Shown: positions 44,978-54,405, numbered from the stretch's first letter. The stretch: DNA of 57,678 nucleotides from Cerasicoccus arenae (GCF_014651635.1 NZ_BMXG01000026.1:1-57678), one strand, 5' to 3'. Notes: generated from the sequence alone by a model not told the origin. Numbers and translations are program-made.

Positions 44978-46134
44978 CGGCTTTCCTGGGACAGTGAAAC
45001 AAGCTTTCTCAAAATGTCCAGCGGGTGTTGTTGGGGTCGGAGCAGGACCATCTTCGCCCGAGTCTCGGCCAAAGTCTTTCGGTTGTCCACCAAAGGCTTA
45101 ATAAGGCCAGACAATTGGCTGGGCCGATTCATAACAAAGTCGACCCCATGTGAGCGCATAAACTTCACGGTAATCCATTCCTGCGGCATAATCCCGCCTA
45201 GGCCATTGAAAATGATCGGGCAGCCCGCCAAAATGCTCTCGCTCGTCGTGCCGGTGCCAGGGCGCGCTACTACTGCTGAAGAACACTGTAGCAGATTAAA
45301 CATCTCCGTAAAATAAGGCAATGGCTTGACTGGCAGCTCCGGATGGGCCTTCCCCCAGTTTTCAACCGCGCTAAATGCTTCCTGGCTCCGCCCGCATAAA
45401 GCGACAATCTGTGGACGGACTCGCGACTTTGCCAGCGCTTCAAGCAACACCAGATGGTTATTTGCGCTGTTGGCCCCCGTTGCGAGGACTAGGATAAATT
45501 TATCTGGGTCCAGCCCCAGTTTGCTGATAATCCACTCACGCTTCTCGTCTTCGGATAACGAACGATCCCAGAAACCAGGGTTGAGCATGAACCCACCCAC
45601 ATGATTCCGCGCGTCTGCCATACCGAGTTCTTTGGCCCAGTCGCAGGTTTCCTGAACTGCACCAAAAAAGCCGTCGCTCTCGGGATTGACCCAATGTTTA
45701 CTGAAGCCGTAACCGCCAAAAAGCTCTCCGCAATAAGTAACACATTTCACCTTGTCCGCACCCAAGATTTCCTTGGCCAAGGCAAAAAAACCGTGGTTGA
45801 GGTGTGCGTGCGTGCTGACGATAATGTCGGGCTTCACACGATTAAGAACTTCGGCAAAACGTTCGCGTCCCTTAATCGCCGAGGACTTGCGGTGCATAGA
45901 AGCGATCTCCAAGAAATTGAAATACGCGTGATGTAGCCAAGGGCAATGCAGTTGGATCCAGTTATACGTTTCAACACCGAACTTATAGAGGCCGTCCAGG
46001 CTCTCAAGCGTCTGAAAAACTTCGACTTCAATCCCCTGTTCGGCAGCACTAGCATGCTCAGCCCAAGCTTTAATCGACCGCGCGCGCATGTCGTGACCAC
46101 CTCCGGTGCTTGATGTCAGGACCAGTAGTTTCAC
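44974..46134 (-). CDS. MGDG-synthase/UgtP-type glycosyltransferase (GT28-like)
   Basis: 386 residues from a GTG start that overlaps the SET gene stop (GTGA at 46131). The N-terminal LVLTSSTGGGHDMRARSIKAWAEHA is the signature of monogalactosyldiacylglycerol synthase and bacterial diacylglycerol glucosyltransferases. The C-terminal nucleotide-sugar part has SAVVARPGTGTTSESILAGCPIIFNGLGGIMPQE. Such enzymes move glucose or galactose onto diacylglycerol at the membrane. It is the second of four overlapping genes, followed by an SCP2-like lipid-binding protein, which supports a lipid acceptor. The exact sugar and lipid are unknown. Confidence 0.8.
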   Translation of the reverse strand: MKLLVLTSSTGGGHDMRARSIKAWAEHASAAEQGIEVEVFQTLESLDGLYKFGVETYNWIQLHCPWLHHAYFNFLEIASMHRKSSAIKGRERFAEVLNRVKPDIIVSTHAHLNHGFFALAKEILGADKVKCVTYCGELFGGYGFSKHWVNPESDGFFGAVQETCDWAKELGMADARNHVGGFMLNPGFWDRSLSEDEKREWIISKLGLDPDKFILVLATGANSANNHLVLLEALAKSRVRPQIVALCGRSQEAFSAVENWGKAHPELPVKPLPYFTEMFNLLQCSSAVVARPGTGTTSESILAGCPIIFNGLGGIMPQEWITVKFMRSHGVDFVMNRPSQLSGLIKPLVDNRKTLAETRAKMVLLRPQQHPLDILRKLVSLSQESR

Positions 46135-46853
46135 GATTTTTTCTTCTTCTTTTTGCCGACCTTGGTTTTTTTATCGCTCCTTGATTTCTTATCGTCTTTT
46201 GACTTCTTCTCGGCCTTGGGCTTTTTGACAGTCTTTGCTTTCTTAACGCTTTTCTCTGTCTTGGCGTCTTTGGGTTTGGCGGCACTTTTCGTTTTCTTGG
46301 CCGCTGATTTTTTCTTTTTTGCGGCACTGGCGGCTTTCTTAGCAGCTGCTTTTTTCGCCGTCTCCCGCTGCTTTTTATTAATCAGCTTCTTTAGCTTGGG
46401 CCGACTATCGCGAGCGACGATATAGCCCACGCAGCGCTTGCTGCCACAGCGGCAGGGATGATCGAGAAAGCACTCAATGTCATAACCATAGTCGAAGGAG
46501 AGCTCTTCGTCCTTGGCAATGTCCCGCTTGGCGTGAATGAAAATGCGGTCATCCTCATTGATGGCCTCGCAATTTTCCTCACAGCTATGGTTGATGTATT
46601 TGGCCGGATTGTTCTCAATGTTGCCGTCGAGGTCGTATTCTTCGTTCAGGTCGAATACATAGACGAGGCCCGCGTCTTTCTCGCGTGCTTCCGCCTCCCA
46701 ATCCAAGCAACGTTGGGTCGACTCCGCCTTGGGAATGAGCTCACCAAGGTATTCGATAATTTTCTCACCCTCACGGATGTCCGCCCGCGCAAACATACCC
46801 TGCTGGTGAATGGAGGAGCCGCGCAGCTCCCAAAGTTTGCCTTTCTTGCCCAT
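46131..46853 (-). CDS. SET-domain lysine methyltransferase with histone-H1-like lysine-rich tail
   Basis: 240 residues from ATG 46853 (MGKKGKLWELRGS). An earlier in-frame start at 46889 is less likely. The SET core spans about 8-130, with GMFARADIREGEKIIEYLGELI, NHSC at 88-91 (cofactor-site Asn-His), ELSFDYGYD at 117-125 and post-SET zinc cysteines C134, C136 and C141. Residues from about 155 form a tail made almost only of Lys, Ala, Ser and Thr, like eukaryotic H1 tails or chlamydial Hc proteins. It could bind DNA and carry the substrate lysines. It is the first gene of a four-gene overlapping operon. Confidence 0.85.
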   Translation of the reverse strand: MGKKGKLWELRGSSIHQQGMFARADIREGEKIIEYLGELIPKAESTQRCLDWEAEAREKDAGLVYVFDLNEEYDLDGNIENNPAKYINHSCEENCEAINEDDRIFIHAKRDIAKDEELSFDYGYDIECFLDHPCRCGSKRCVGYIVARDSRPKLKKLINKKQRETAKKAAAKKAASAAKKKKSAAKKTKSAAKPKDAKTEKSVKKAKTVKKPKAEKKSKDDKKSRSDKKTKVGKKKKKKS

Positions 46854-46993
46854 GATTAGAAAGCGCGCATTGAAGCCGCCAGCAGCCAATGAAACAAGCG
46901 CAATCTAGCTGAGAAATGACACATCACCGGATTCGTGCGCATCAAACCAAGCGAATATATGCCCGTTGCGCATGTATCAGTGCCTCGGATCAC

Positions 46994-47025
46994 AAAAAAA
47001 GCGCCCCCCCCAAGGAGGCGCTTTT
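46994..47025 (-). terminator. Intrinsic terminator of the phosphofructokinase gene
   Basis: AAAAGCGCC (46997-47005) pairs with GGCGCTTTT (47017-47025) around a C-rich loop. In the leftward transcript the hairpin is followed by a U7 run (A7 at 46994-47000). It starts 22 bases after the pfp stop codon. The loop holds part of an eight-C run. Confidence 0.85.
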
Positions 47026-47046
47026 CGCTAAAAATTTCGCTCAAAC

Positions 47047-48306
47047 TTAGCTCTGATACGGAGGCAGTTCCTTGGACACACGGTTGCCAGTGAAGTTCAT
47101 ATACTTCGGCGTCCCGTTTTCGTAAGGCACTTGCACTTCGCCCTGAATGAGCGGGCTGGCGTATTTGTAGAACTGGAAGTTGATGCTGACACCGTCTTCG
47201 TTGATCCACTGCGTTGGGAAGGGCTTCTCGTTGTTCGCCACGTCCTCAAGGTTAGCCATACCGGTTTCGCTGCCGTAGAAATCGCTATCGGTGCGGATCA
47301 GAGTGATCATCTTGTCGGTGTGGCCATCAACGGCGGCCTTGACCGCTGCTGTGCCCGCCAAGAAGGCTTCGTCGTTGTCCGTCTGCGAAGAACAATGCGC
47401 TGCAGCGCGCTGAGCGATGCCGAGCTTACAAGAGCGTGCCTTGACGCCACCCAGATGCTGCTCACAGAGGTCGCGGAGGTATTCACCAACGCCACCCAGG
47501 GCACTATGGCCAAAGGAGTCTTGTGAACTGCCAGCAGCAACGAAGTTGCCGTCTTGGTCAGTCAAGCCTTCGCCCACAACAACCATGCAATAAGGCGACT
47601 TGCGGAGTACTTCCTGAACCCGGGCAATGAAAGCCGTTGGGTCAAAGCGCACTTCCGGCATCAAAATCAGATGGGGTGGATCGTCCACTTCGTTGCGACG
47701 CTTAGCGAGGCTAGCACCAGCAGTGATCCAACCAGCATTGCGGCCCATGACCTCAACGATAGAAACAAAGTCGTGGCGGCCCATGCTCTCGTTATCGAGC
47801 GCAATTTCCTTAACCGTGGTGGCGATGTACTTAATTACGCTGCCATAGCCGGGGCAATGGTCCGTAATCGGCAAGTCGTTGTCCACAGTCTTCGGAATGC
47901 CAATGACGCGCAGGCCATAGCCACGCTCCTTGGCGAGCTTGGAAATCTTGTTGGCAGTATCCTGCGAGTCGTTGCCGCCGATATAAAAGAAGTAGCGAAT
48001 GTTGTGCGCCTGGAAAACCTGGAGCACGCGCTCGTAGTCTTCCTGACTCTTCATCTTATAGCGGCAGGAACCAAGCGCGGATGAAGGCGTGTAACGCAGG
48101 CCGCGGATGGCTTGCTGAGATTCTTCCGCTAGGTCAATCAGCTCTTCGTTCAGGATGCCCTGAATGCCGTTGAGGCCGCCGTAAATTTCTTCGATGCACC
48201 CATGATTGAGCGCCTCGGTGACGACACCAGCGAGGCTGGCGTTAATGACTGCGGTCGGACCGCCCGATTGGGCGACTAGGACATTGCCGGTAAGTTCTTC
48301 TGACAT
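47047..48306 (-). CDS. pfp: Diphosphate (PPi)-dependent 6-phosphofructokinase
   Basis: 419 residues from ATG 48306 (MSEELTGNVLVAQSGGPTAVIN). 63 codons upstream in frame do not belong. The PPi-type signatures are GGNDS at 110-114 (ATP-type enzymes have GGDGS) and PKTVDND at 138-144, where Lys replaces the Gly of ATP enzymes. MGRNAGWITAGASLA and the substrate loop PEVRFD are intact. It interconverts fructose 6-phosphate and fructose 1,6-bisphosphate using PPi, reversibly, in the cytoplasm. It has its own terminator at 46994-47025. Confidence 0.9.
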   Translation of the reverse strand: MSEELTGNVLVAQSGGPTAVINASLAGVVTEALNHGCIEEIYGGLNGIQGILNEELIDLAEESQQAIRGLRYTPSSALGSCRYKMKSQEDYERVLQVFQAHNIRYFFYIGGNDSQDTANKISKLAKERGYGLRVIGIPKTVDNDLPITDHCPGYGSVIKYIATTVKEIALDNESMGRHDFVSIVEVMGRNAGWITAGASLAKRRNEVDDPPHLILMPEVRFDPTAFIARVQEVLRKSPYCMVVVGEGLTDQDGNFVAAGSSQDSFGHSALGGVGEYLRDLCEQHLGGVKARSCKLGIAQRAAAHCSSQTDNDEAFLAGTAAVKAAVDGHTDKMITLIRTDSDFYGSETGMANLEDVANNEKPFPTQWINEDGVSINFQFYKYASPLIQGEVQVPYENGTPKYMNFTGNRVSKELPPYQS

Positions 48307-48584
48307 AGTTGAATTGGTATCGGGATCTGGAAGCAAAACGGGAGAGATTGCCGTCGCCCTTTTTGTGATGCAACTTAAAAAACGGCAGTGATTTTGAGGC
48401 AAAATGCTCCATCTCTCCCCCCTACATTCATAATAGCAATGGCCATAGCTGCTTAAAACAAGACTAGACCCGACTTTCCCCCTGACGAAAAGCACAGCCA
48501 GATGTGCAAATACCGTTTACTTTGCTTGGCGTTGTAGAAACGATTAAATTCTCTCAAAACTATTCATTCCTCAAATTCTCCCAT

Positions 48585-49205
48585 ATGAACAAATCACTGC
48601 TGCTTGGCTGTGTATTGATTGCTAGTTCGCTGTCCTCACAGGCAGCCCTCATACTCATCATCGATGTAACGGACCCTACGGCCGCCACCTTCACCCCTGG
48701 GCCCGACCTGCCTAGTGCAGCTTCCTCCGGCTGGAACTATACCAGCGGTTTCACCCTGTTGGAGTTCTTTACCAGTGCCCCGGCTAGCCCAATCGCCCGA
48801 GACGGATCAGGAGATCTAACAACACCAAATGTTTCACCCGATTTTTCTCCCAGAGGTTTCGCATCTGCATCTCTGCAATCCCCAAGTGGCTTTAATATCT
48901 ACAATTATGGCAACCGGGGTACCGTGGATATCACCACATCGGCACCGGCCTTTTCCGGCTCGATGACGTTCGATTTTACGCCCTATTTGGCTTCACTCAC
49001 ATTTAATGCACTAGGTGTTGAGCGTGGCATTCAAGGCGGAGACTTCGGTGCGATTGGCCCCGTCTTCGGCAACTACGTCATTGTTTCCAGCGCCATCCCT
49101 GAACCTTCAACCTACATCGCCATAGCGGGCATGTTTGGCTTGGCAGGCTTCATTGGCCTCCGCCGCTGGAAGGCGGGCAAAACGCAGCTACCGAAAGTCG
49201 GGTAA
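48585..49205 (+). CDS. PEP-CTERM sorting domain protein (206 aa)
   Basis: From ATG 48585 there is a signal peptide (MNKSLLLGCVLIASSLSSQA), a Pro/Ser/Thr-rich beta region, and the C-terminal signal SAIPEPSTY, hydrophobic helix (IAIAGMFGLAGFIGL) and RRWKAG. The upstream frame to 48504 lacks similarity. The protein is expected to be processed by exosortase and exposed at the outer surface. Its last 18 bases overlap the convergent Na/Pi transporter gene. Divergent from pfp with 278 bases between, where no gene is visible. Confidence 0.85.
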   Translation: MNKSLLLGCVLIASSLSSQAALILIIDVTDPTAATFTPGPDLPSAASSGWNYTSGFTLLEFFTSAPASPIARDGSGDLTTPNVSPDFSPRGFASASLQSPSGFNIYNYGNRGTVDITTSAPAFSGSMTFDFTPYLASLTFNALGVERGIQGGDFGAIGPVFGNYVIVSSAIPEPSTYIAIAGMFGLAGFIGLRRWKAGKTQLPKVG

Positions 49206-50798
49206 ATCACGTCCCCCGCCGTCCTGCACAGACATCACCAACCGGTTCGCTAGCCAAATCAACCGTTCACACCCACCCAGTAGGTGCAATGCCGCGGCTT
49301 GCTCCTCACGATTGGCTAACGTCGCGGGTTCCAAAAAATTCTCCCGCAAACGGGCAAGTGCCCCCCCCCCATCAGCGGAAATCATGAGCGCCAGATCCAG
49401 ATCATCGGGGTCTTGCGAAAGGATTGCGTCGAGAATCGTCAGCCACGCGGCCTCAAGCCCCTCCAGTGTTCGATGACCCAGAGAATCCGGGCCACCAGCG
49501 TATTGCTTCGCTCGCGGCAGGACTTGGAAGAATTCTCGTTCCAGCGCGCAGAGCAAATCATGCCGTTCCAGCGCACGGGCCAAACCGCCAGCTAAATCAC
49601 CACTTTGCCGCTGGTCCATCAACGCATGTAGCACTTGGGACACCTCGTCAGTCACTTTAGTAAAATCACGGTGGCGAGGCAATGCCGTGGCCAACGCGTT
49701 ACCCGACAACCCACTCGGCAGACGAAAATACTGCGATAAACGCGCGGCCAGCCGACGATGTTCCTGGGCAATCAAATCCAGGCAAGCAGGCGGGTCCTCC
49801 TCACAACGAGGATACAGATAGCGCGGGCGGTCATCCGACTCATTAGAGTCTGGCGGATACTTCTGCAAAAGCATGCGTTCCATCCGGCGCTCTATTATAA
49901 CCACAACCAAGCTCGCGCCCACGCACCAGATCAGGTTCGTCAACGCCAGCTGCTGCGCTAACGGGAGATTCGTCAGCTTAAGAGCCGCCAAAACAAGTGG
50001 GACGCCGCCCCAGACCTCGATGAAAAACAGCGGCACGAGCAACAGCGTGCCCAACCAACCATAATACACCTGAAACATCGCCATCTGCTTCGCCGTTCCC
50101 TTGAGGCGCAGCGTCAGTATGTGTGTAATCAGGCTCGCGCCAAGGTTGACCCCGTAAATCGCAATCACCGCCTCGTCTTCACCGAGGACCCCAGCCTGAG
50201 CCAAGACAATCGTCACCAGTACCACGGCGTTGCCCGATTGCGCCAGCACGGTCAACAGCACACCAACGAAGAACACCACCAAATATTGCCCATGCGCGGA
50301 CTCCATCAACTCTCGGAACCAGTCATACTGATTCAACTGCGCCCCGGCATCCTGCATCAGGAAAAGGCCGTAGAACAGCAGCCCAATCCCAAAAATAAAC
50401 CCCACCGCGTGCCGCCAATTCTTGGGCTGCTGGAAGGCGTAAAGAATTCCCGCAACCCCCATCACATAAGCCGTGAACACATTCAACGGCAGCGTCAGGA
50501 AGAAAATAAGGACGCAAGTACCAGGATTAGACCAATTCAACGCCGTCAACGCTCGACGCGCAGGCAAAAGCCCAGTGTTCACGAGACTAATCGCCAAATA
50601 AGTCACTGCCGAAGCCGTCTGGGCAACTGCACCAATGCAAAATCCCCACCAACCAGCCTTCCATGGATTATCCGTGAGCCCAGCAAAGACGTCCCGCAAC
50701 CGTCGGCCCGCCAAGGCCCGTAGATGCCGATCCAGCAACGCCGTCCCAACAAAAAAGAGCCCAAGGCCCGCCAACATGGATCCAATCAAGGCCGACAT
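49188..50798 (-). CDS. Na/Pi cotransporter family protein (NptA/PNaS type)
   Basis: 536 residues. Two inverted membrane repeats in 1-315 carry related motifs, GAVAQTASAVTYLA and VLAQSGNAVVLVTIVLA, in the places of the family's QSSSAT signatures. From about 350 the protein is cytoplasmic and helical, like the PhoU-related tail of bacterial NptA. It probably exports or imports phosphate with sodium. Both signature motifs deviate (QTASA and QSGNA), so substrate and coupling are uncertain. A C10 run at 49361-49370 encodes Gly triplets in the tail. The 3' end overlaps the PEP-CTERM gene by 18 bases. Confidence 0.8.
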   Translation of the reverse strand: MSALIGSMLAGLGLFFVGTALLDRHLRALAGRRLRDVFAGLTDNPWKAGWWGFCIGAVAQTASAVTYLAISLVNTGLLPARRALTALNWSNPGTCVLIFFLTLPLNVFTAYVMGVAGILYAFQQPKNWRHAVGFIFGIGLLFYGLFLMQDAGAQLNQYDWFRELMESAHGQYLVVFFVGVLLTVLAQSGNAVVLVTIVLAQAGVLGEDEAVIAIYGVNLGASLITHILTLRLKGTAKQMAMFQVYYGWLGTLLLVPLFFIEVWGGVPLVLAALKLTNLPLAQQLALTNLIWCVGASLVVVIIERRMERMLLQKYPPDSNESDDRPRYLYPRCEEDPPACLDLIAQEHRRLAARLSQYFRLPSGLSGNALATALPRHRDFTKVTDEVSQVLHALMDQRQSGDLAGGLARALERHDLLCALEREFFQVLPRAKQYAGGPDSLGHRTLEGLEAAWLTILDAILSQDPDDLDLALMISADGGGALARLRENFLEPATLANREEQAAALHLLGGCERLIWLANRLVMSVQDGGGRDLPDFR

Positions 50799-50930
50799 GC
50801 GCGAGACATTGGGACAATATCTCCCTGAAATCCAGCACTTTAAGTCTGGATTTCCATCAATAGCAACGGATTGGCCCTCGCCACTGCCACCTATCTAGTC
50901 ATCGACAAGTGACGTTTTCCGGGATCCGAT

Positions 50931-51083
50931 TTAGAATCCTATCCCAATGAGGATTAATACCATGAGAAGGCCCATTCCACCCACAACAAGAGCGAGCATG
51001 AGCTTTTCCCTTTTATTCAGGTGCACGCCTTCTTCGTAGGTGTTGGGTTCCCCATGGTCGGGGAAATGCGTTTTAGTGTCCAT
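50931..51083 (-). CDS. Small single-pass membrane protein (50 aa)
   Basis: From ATG 51083 (MDTKTHFPDHGEP) there are about 27 polar residues, then LNKREKLMLALVVGGMGLLMVLILIGIGF, a single C-terminal transmembrane helix preceded by a positive patch, giving a tail-anchored topology. It lies 86 bases downstream of the SIMPL gene and on the same strand. No family recognised. Confidence 0.55.
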   Translation of the reverse strand: MDTKTHFPDHGEPNTYEEGVHLNKREKLMLALVVGGMGLLMVLILIGIGF

Positions 51084-51169
51084 GATTACAATATAACCGA
51101 GAACACCGAAATTGCCAAGCATGCCTGCCGCTAATAGACATGCTAATGCTGACGCAAACCCTCTTCTAA

Positions 51170-51916
51170 TCAGCGCCCGATCTGATATTCCACCGTCACC
51201 ACAAGCTTCACCACTTTGTCAATCGTCTCGGTGTCGTAAATGCCCCAGCTTTCAGTCTCGGTCGAATTTTTCTTGGTGATCTGGATCACTCCCTGGCGCG
51301 CGGCTACCAGTGGGCCAAGTTTTTCCCCCGAGCTATCGGCCATAATCTGAGCACGCTCCTTGCCATTGGACGTCGCCTCCTTGACCAACTCCAATTTTAT
51401 CCCGTCCAGATCGCTAACAAAGAAGCTGGGGCCGCTCACTTCAATTCGCATGCCATCAGCATTAAGGTCATACAAGGCGCGCCCGAGTTTCTCCAAGCCC
51501 GTGACGTTCTTCGTGTTAAAACGCAGACTACGCGACACTTGATAAAAATCGACGACATTAGTTTTCTTCCCCGCCGCATTCAGTTTAGCCACCGACTGAA
51601 CCGACGTCGGCAGCTCGACTGATTCAATATCGGCACCCAGAATCCCAGTCGATAGGGCCTGCACTTTCTTCAGTGCCTCACCAGCAGACTCATAAGCCTC
51701 GGCATTCGTCTGGCCGGTCGTAGTCACATAGGCCGTCAGACTGCCCGCATCCGCTGAGACTGGTCTTTCCGCGTATCCCTTGACCACAATTGGTTCAGCG
51801 TGATGAATCGTAACCCAAGGCTTCGCGACGATCACTGCCGAAATAATGAGTGCACAAACAGCCGATAAACAGATAAAAAAGACGCGCATGTTTTTTAAGA
51901 CTGCGCACCGTTTCAT
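51170..51916 (-). CDS. SIMPL domain (DUF541) protein, membrane-anchored
   Basis: 248 residues with a hydrophobic N-terminal helix (about 10-32; ATG 51916, or a later ATG at 51889). The SIMPL pattern follows: IVVKGYAERPVSADAGSLTAYVTT, VQALSTGILGADI, VTGLEKLGRALYDLNADGMRIEVSGPSFFVSDLDGIKLELVKEAT and a C-terminal KVVKLVVTVEYQIG. The family (BP26/YggE relatives) forms periplasmic rings or sheets of unclear function, linked to oxidative stress. Single gene, with the small membrane protein gene downstream. Confidence 0.85.
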   Translation of the reverse strand: MKRCAVLKNMRVFFICLSAVCALIISAVIVAKPWVTIHHAEPIVVKGYAERPVSADAGSLTAYVTTTGQTNAEAYESAGEALKKVQALSTGILGADIESVELPTSVQSVAKLNAAGKKTNVVDFYQVSRSLRFNTKNVTGLEKLGRALYDLNADGMRIEVSGPSFFVSDLDGIKLELVKEATSNGKERAQIMADSSGEKLGPLVAARQGVIQITKKNSTETESWGIYDTETIDKVVKLVVTVEYQIGR

Positions 51917-52008
51917 TCGTTCAAACTTTGCAGCACAAAGTTATTCGCAATCCAAAACAGGCATCGACCATCAAACGACCGTAATTTTTCCAAACTTGAT
52001 TTGGCAGC

Positions 52009-52079
52009 GCAGGCGCGTGCCAGCGCCGCAGTTTCATTATTCAGGCAGCATGACGCATGCGGCACGGGGACGCGCCTGC
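52009..52079. repeat. Long imperfect inverted repeat downstream of rho
   Basis: The outer arms GCAGGCGCGT (52009-52018) and ACGCGCCTGC (52070-52079) are perfect complements. The inner parts (GCCAGCGCCGCA and TGCGGCACGGGG) pair imperfectly around a 27-base loop. It lies 38 bases beyond the rho stop. Without a U run it is not a classic terminator. It could be a REP-type element, an RNA-stability structure or a small RNA. Next to it CCAAA/TTTGG (51990-52004) forms another small hairpin. Confidence 0.5.
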
Positions 52080-52116
52080 ACTACCAAATCATGCGGCGAC
52101 GTGGAATACGCAAAAA

Positions 52117-54405
52117 CTACCGCAGAGACATCAAGAACTGGGCGTTGGTCTGCGTTTTCTTGACGCGCTGGATGAGCATCTCCATCGCCTCGACGGAGCC
52201 GACGCCCTTCATCGCACGACGCAGACCGTAGACCTTCTGCATTTCGTCCGGGTGGTAGAGTAGTTCTTCCTTGCGGGTGCCACTCTTTTCAAACGAGAGA
52301 GCTGGGAAGACGCGCTTGTTGGACAGCTCGCGGTCGAGGTGCAGCTCCATATTGCCAGTGCCCTTGAACTCCTCGAAGATAACCTCGTCCATCTTACTGC
52401 CGGTTTCGACGAGCGCCGTACCGAGAATCGTCAGGCTACCGCCATCCTCGATGTTACGGGCTGAGCCAAAGAAACGCTTGGGCTTCTGCAAGGCGCTGGC
52501 CTCCACACCACCAGAAAGGATCTTGCCACTGCTGGGCATCATCGTGTTGTAGGCGCGAGCAAGACGAGTGATCGAGTCGAGCAGGATGATAACATCCTTA
52601 CCGGCTTCCACCATGCGGCGGGCCTTCTCGCTGACCATTTCCGCGGCGTGCACGTGGCTTTCGGCGGACTCGTCAAAGGTCGAAGAAATAACCTCGGCTC
52701 CCTGAACCGTACGCTTGAAATCAGTAACTTCTTCCGGGCGCTCATCCACAAGCAAGACGATCAATTTGACGTCGGGCTTGTTGACGCGAATCGCGTTAGC
52801 AATGCCTTGCAGCAGGACGGTTTTACCCGTGCGCGGCGGGGCGACAATCAGCCCTCGCTGGCCAAGGCCAATTGGGCTGAGCAAGTCCACAATGCGCATG
52901 GAAATATTGTCCCACTTGCCGAGGCGACCCTGCTCGGACTCCATAATAATGCGCTCCGTCGGGTAATACGGCACGAGCTCCTTAAAGGGAGTCAAATGCA
53001 GCGCATTTTCGGGGTCCATCCCCATAACGGTCTCAACCTTGAGCACGAACGGCGTAGTGTCATCTTCGCGCGGAGCGTGGAGAATGACTTCCACTTCGTG
53101 GCCACGCTGAAGCCCATATTTATTGAAAAGCGGCGCGGCTATGAACGCACTTTCAGTGCGCAAACGATAGCTGTCCTGAGCGAAAACGAGGAAGCCGAAA
53201 CCGTCTTCCAACTCTTCCACGATACCCGTAGCCTTGATCGTGCGTTTTTCGGCACCAGCGTGGTCGAGAATGGCACGGAGTAGCTTGCGGCGGCTCGGTG
53301 GGCCTTCCGTGGAGACGCCGTTTTCCTTGGCCCATTTCTCCATTTCAGGCACCTTGAGTGCGTAAATTTCGTTATAGTCGAGAACTTCGCCCGTAGTGAC
53401 TTCTTCAGTCAGTTTCGTAAGGGCATCGGTATCGCGGAAGATGTCCCACTCGGCCAAGCTATCAAAAGACGGCGGATCAACATCGTCCTCGTTTGCGGCT
53501 TCAAAATCTTTCTGCCAGCCACCCTTCCTTTTCTGGAAAGGTGGGCCGCCTGGACCAGAGTTACCAAACCGATCCTTTTTCTTAAATTTCTTGTTCTTGT
53601 CGAAGCGATTCCCCTGATTGCCACCTTGGCCACCGCCACCCTGCTGATGCTGTTGCCGATTGCCTTTCTGATGAGGATGCTGACCGCGATTTTGGTCACC
53701 ACGATCATTACGTCCACCACGATCATTACGATCGCTGCGGTCATTGCGGTCATTGCGGTCGCCGCGATCATTACGATTCTGACGATTGTCTTGCCGCTGA
53801 CCCTGTGGACGGTTGTCACGACCATCACCGCGATCATCGGAGTCGTTGTCACGTTCGTCACGTTCATCACGTTGATTGCGGCCCTGGCCTCGGTTACTCC
53901 GACCTTCCCTTGCTGGACGGTCCTCGTTCCGACTTCCACGGTCTTCATTACGTGGAGCACCGTCTTCATTGCGTGGCGCGCGGTCTTCCCGATCTGTTCG
54001 GGCGTTTTGCCGGGGCTCGTTGTCGTCGCCGTCATTCTTGTCGTGACGCGCTTCACGAGGCTTCTCCTGTCGGCTTTCGGTCTCTTGCTCAGCCTGGCGT
54101 TCACTGCGCCAAGCGCGGTCGCCGTAGTCGTCCATATCGTCGGGATCCGCAGAAAATGTTTCGGGTATCTCGTCCTTGTCTGCTTTATCTACCTTCGCAG
54201 GTTTATTAACCTTCGCAGGCTGCTCAACCTTGTCTGCCTTCTCTTCTTTCTCCGGCTTGTCCGACTTTGGTTCAGCAGTCTTTTTCCGGGCGCTTTTGCG
54301 GGCCGTTTTCTTGGCTGCGCGCTTGCGGGCGACTTTTTTCTTAGGAGCAGGCTGCTCGGCATCGGCCTCCTGGAGGTCGAGTAATTGCTCTTCGGTGTCA
54401 CTCAT
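52117..54405 (-). CDS. rho: Transcription termination factor Rho with long low-complexity N-terminus
   Basis: 762 residues from ATG 54405 ([11 protein letters not shown]), against 419 in E. coli. The last ~400 residues are a normal Rho: RNA-binding domain ([15 protein letters not shown]), P-loop [12 protein letters not shown] (about 523-534), [12 protein letters not shown], and the R-loop [16 protein letters not shown]. The first ~345 residues are disordered: Lys/Arg/Ala-rich (20-50), Lys/Glu/Pro-rich (50-90), then Arg/Asp/Asn/Gly-rich repeats (DRNDRGD type) and a Gln/His/Gly stretch. Such insertions are seen in Actinobacteria and Bacteroidota Rho and change RNA binding. Here the insert is highly repetitive. 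Confidence 0.95.
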   Translation of the reverse strand: MSDTEEQLLDLQEADAEQPAPKKKVARKRAAKKTARKSARKKTAEPKSDKPEKEEKADKVEQPAKVNKPAKVDKADKDEIPETFSADPDDMDDYGDRAWRSERQAEQETESRQEKPREARHDKNDGDDNEPRQNARTDREDRAPRNEDGAPRNEDRGSRNEDRPAREGRSNRGQGRNQRDERDERDNDSDDRGDGRDNRPQGQRQDNRQNRNDRGDRNDRNDRSDRNDRGGRNDRGDQNRGQHPHQKGNRQQHQQGGGGQGGNQGNRFDKNKKFKKKDRFGNSGPGGPPFQKRKGGWQKDFEAANEDDVDPPSFDSLAEWDIFRDTDALTKLTEEVTTGEVLDYNEIYALKVPEMEKWAKENGVSTEGPPSRRKLLRAILDHAGAEKRTIKATGIVEELEDGFGFLVFAQDSYRLRTESAFIAAPLFNKYGLQRGHEVEVILHAPREDDTTPFVLKVETVMGMDPENALHLTPFKELVPYYPTERIIMESEQGRLGKWDNISMRIVDLLSPIGLGQRGLIVAPPRTGKTVLLQGIANAIRVNKPDVKLIVLLVDERPEEVTDFKRTVQGAEVISSTFDESAESHVHAAEMVSEKARRMVEAGKDVIILLDSITRLARAYNTMMPSSGKILSGGVEASALQKPKRFFGSARNIEDGGSLTILGTALVETGSKMDEVIFEEFKGTGNMELHLDRELSNKRVFPALSFEKSGTRKEELLYHPDEMQKVYGLRRAMKGVGSVEAMEMLIQRVKKTQTNAQFLMSLR
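53697..53775. repeat. Tandem micro-repeats coding for DRN/RND units in rho
   Basis: Repeats such as CACGATCATTACG and GCGGTCATTGC recur with 9-18 base spacing and encode Arg-Asp-Asn/Ser/Gly units. They mark the variable part of the Rho N-terminal extension and are prone to length change. Confidence 0.7.

Noticed and set aside
53697-53775. CRISPR-like direct repeats
   Set aside because: The units are short, variable and translate in frame as DRN repeats of Rho. No spacers and no cas genes.
53409-54384. Open frames on both strands across the rho N-terminus, including a very hydrophobic plus-strand one
   Set aside because: They mirror the repetitive Arg/Asp-rich rho sequence. The hydrophobic antisense product is an expected artefact of Arg/Asp/Asn codons.
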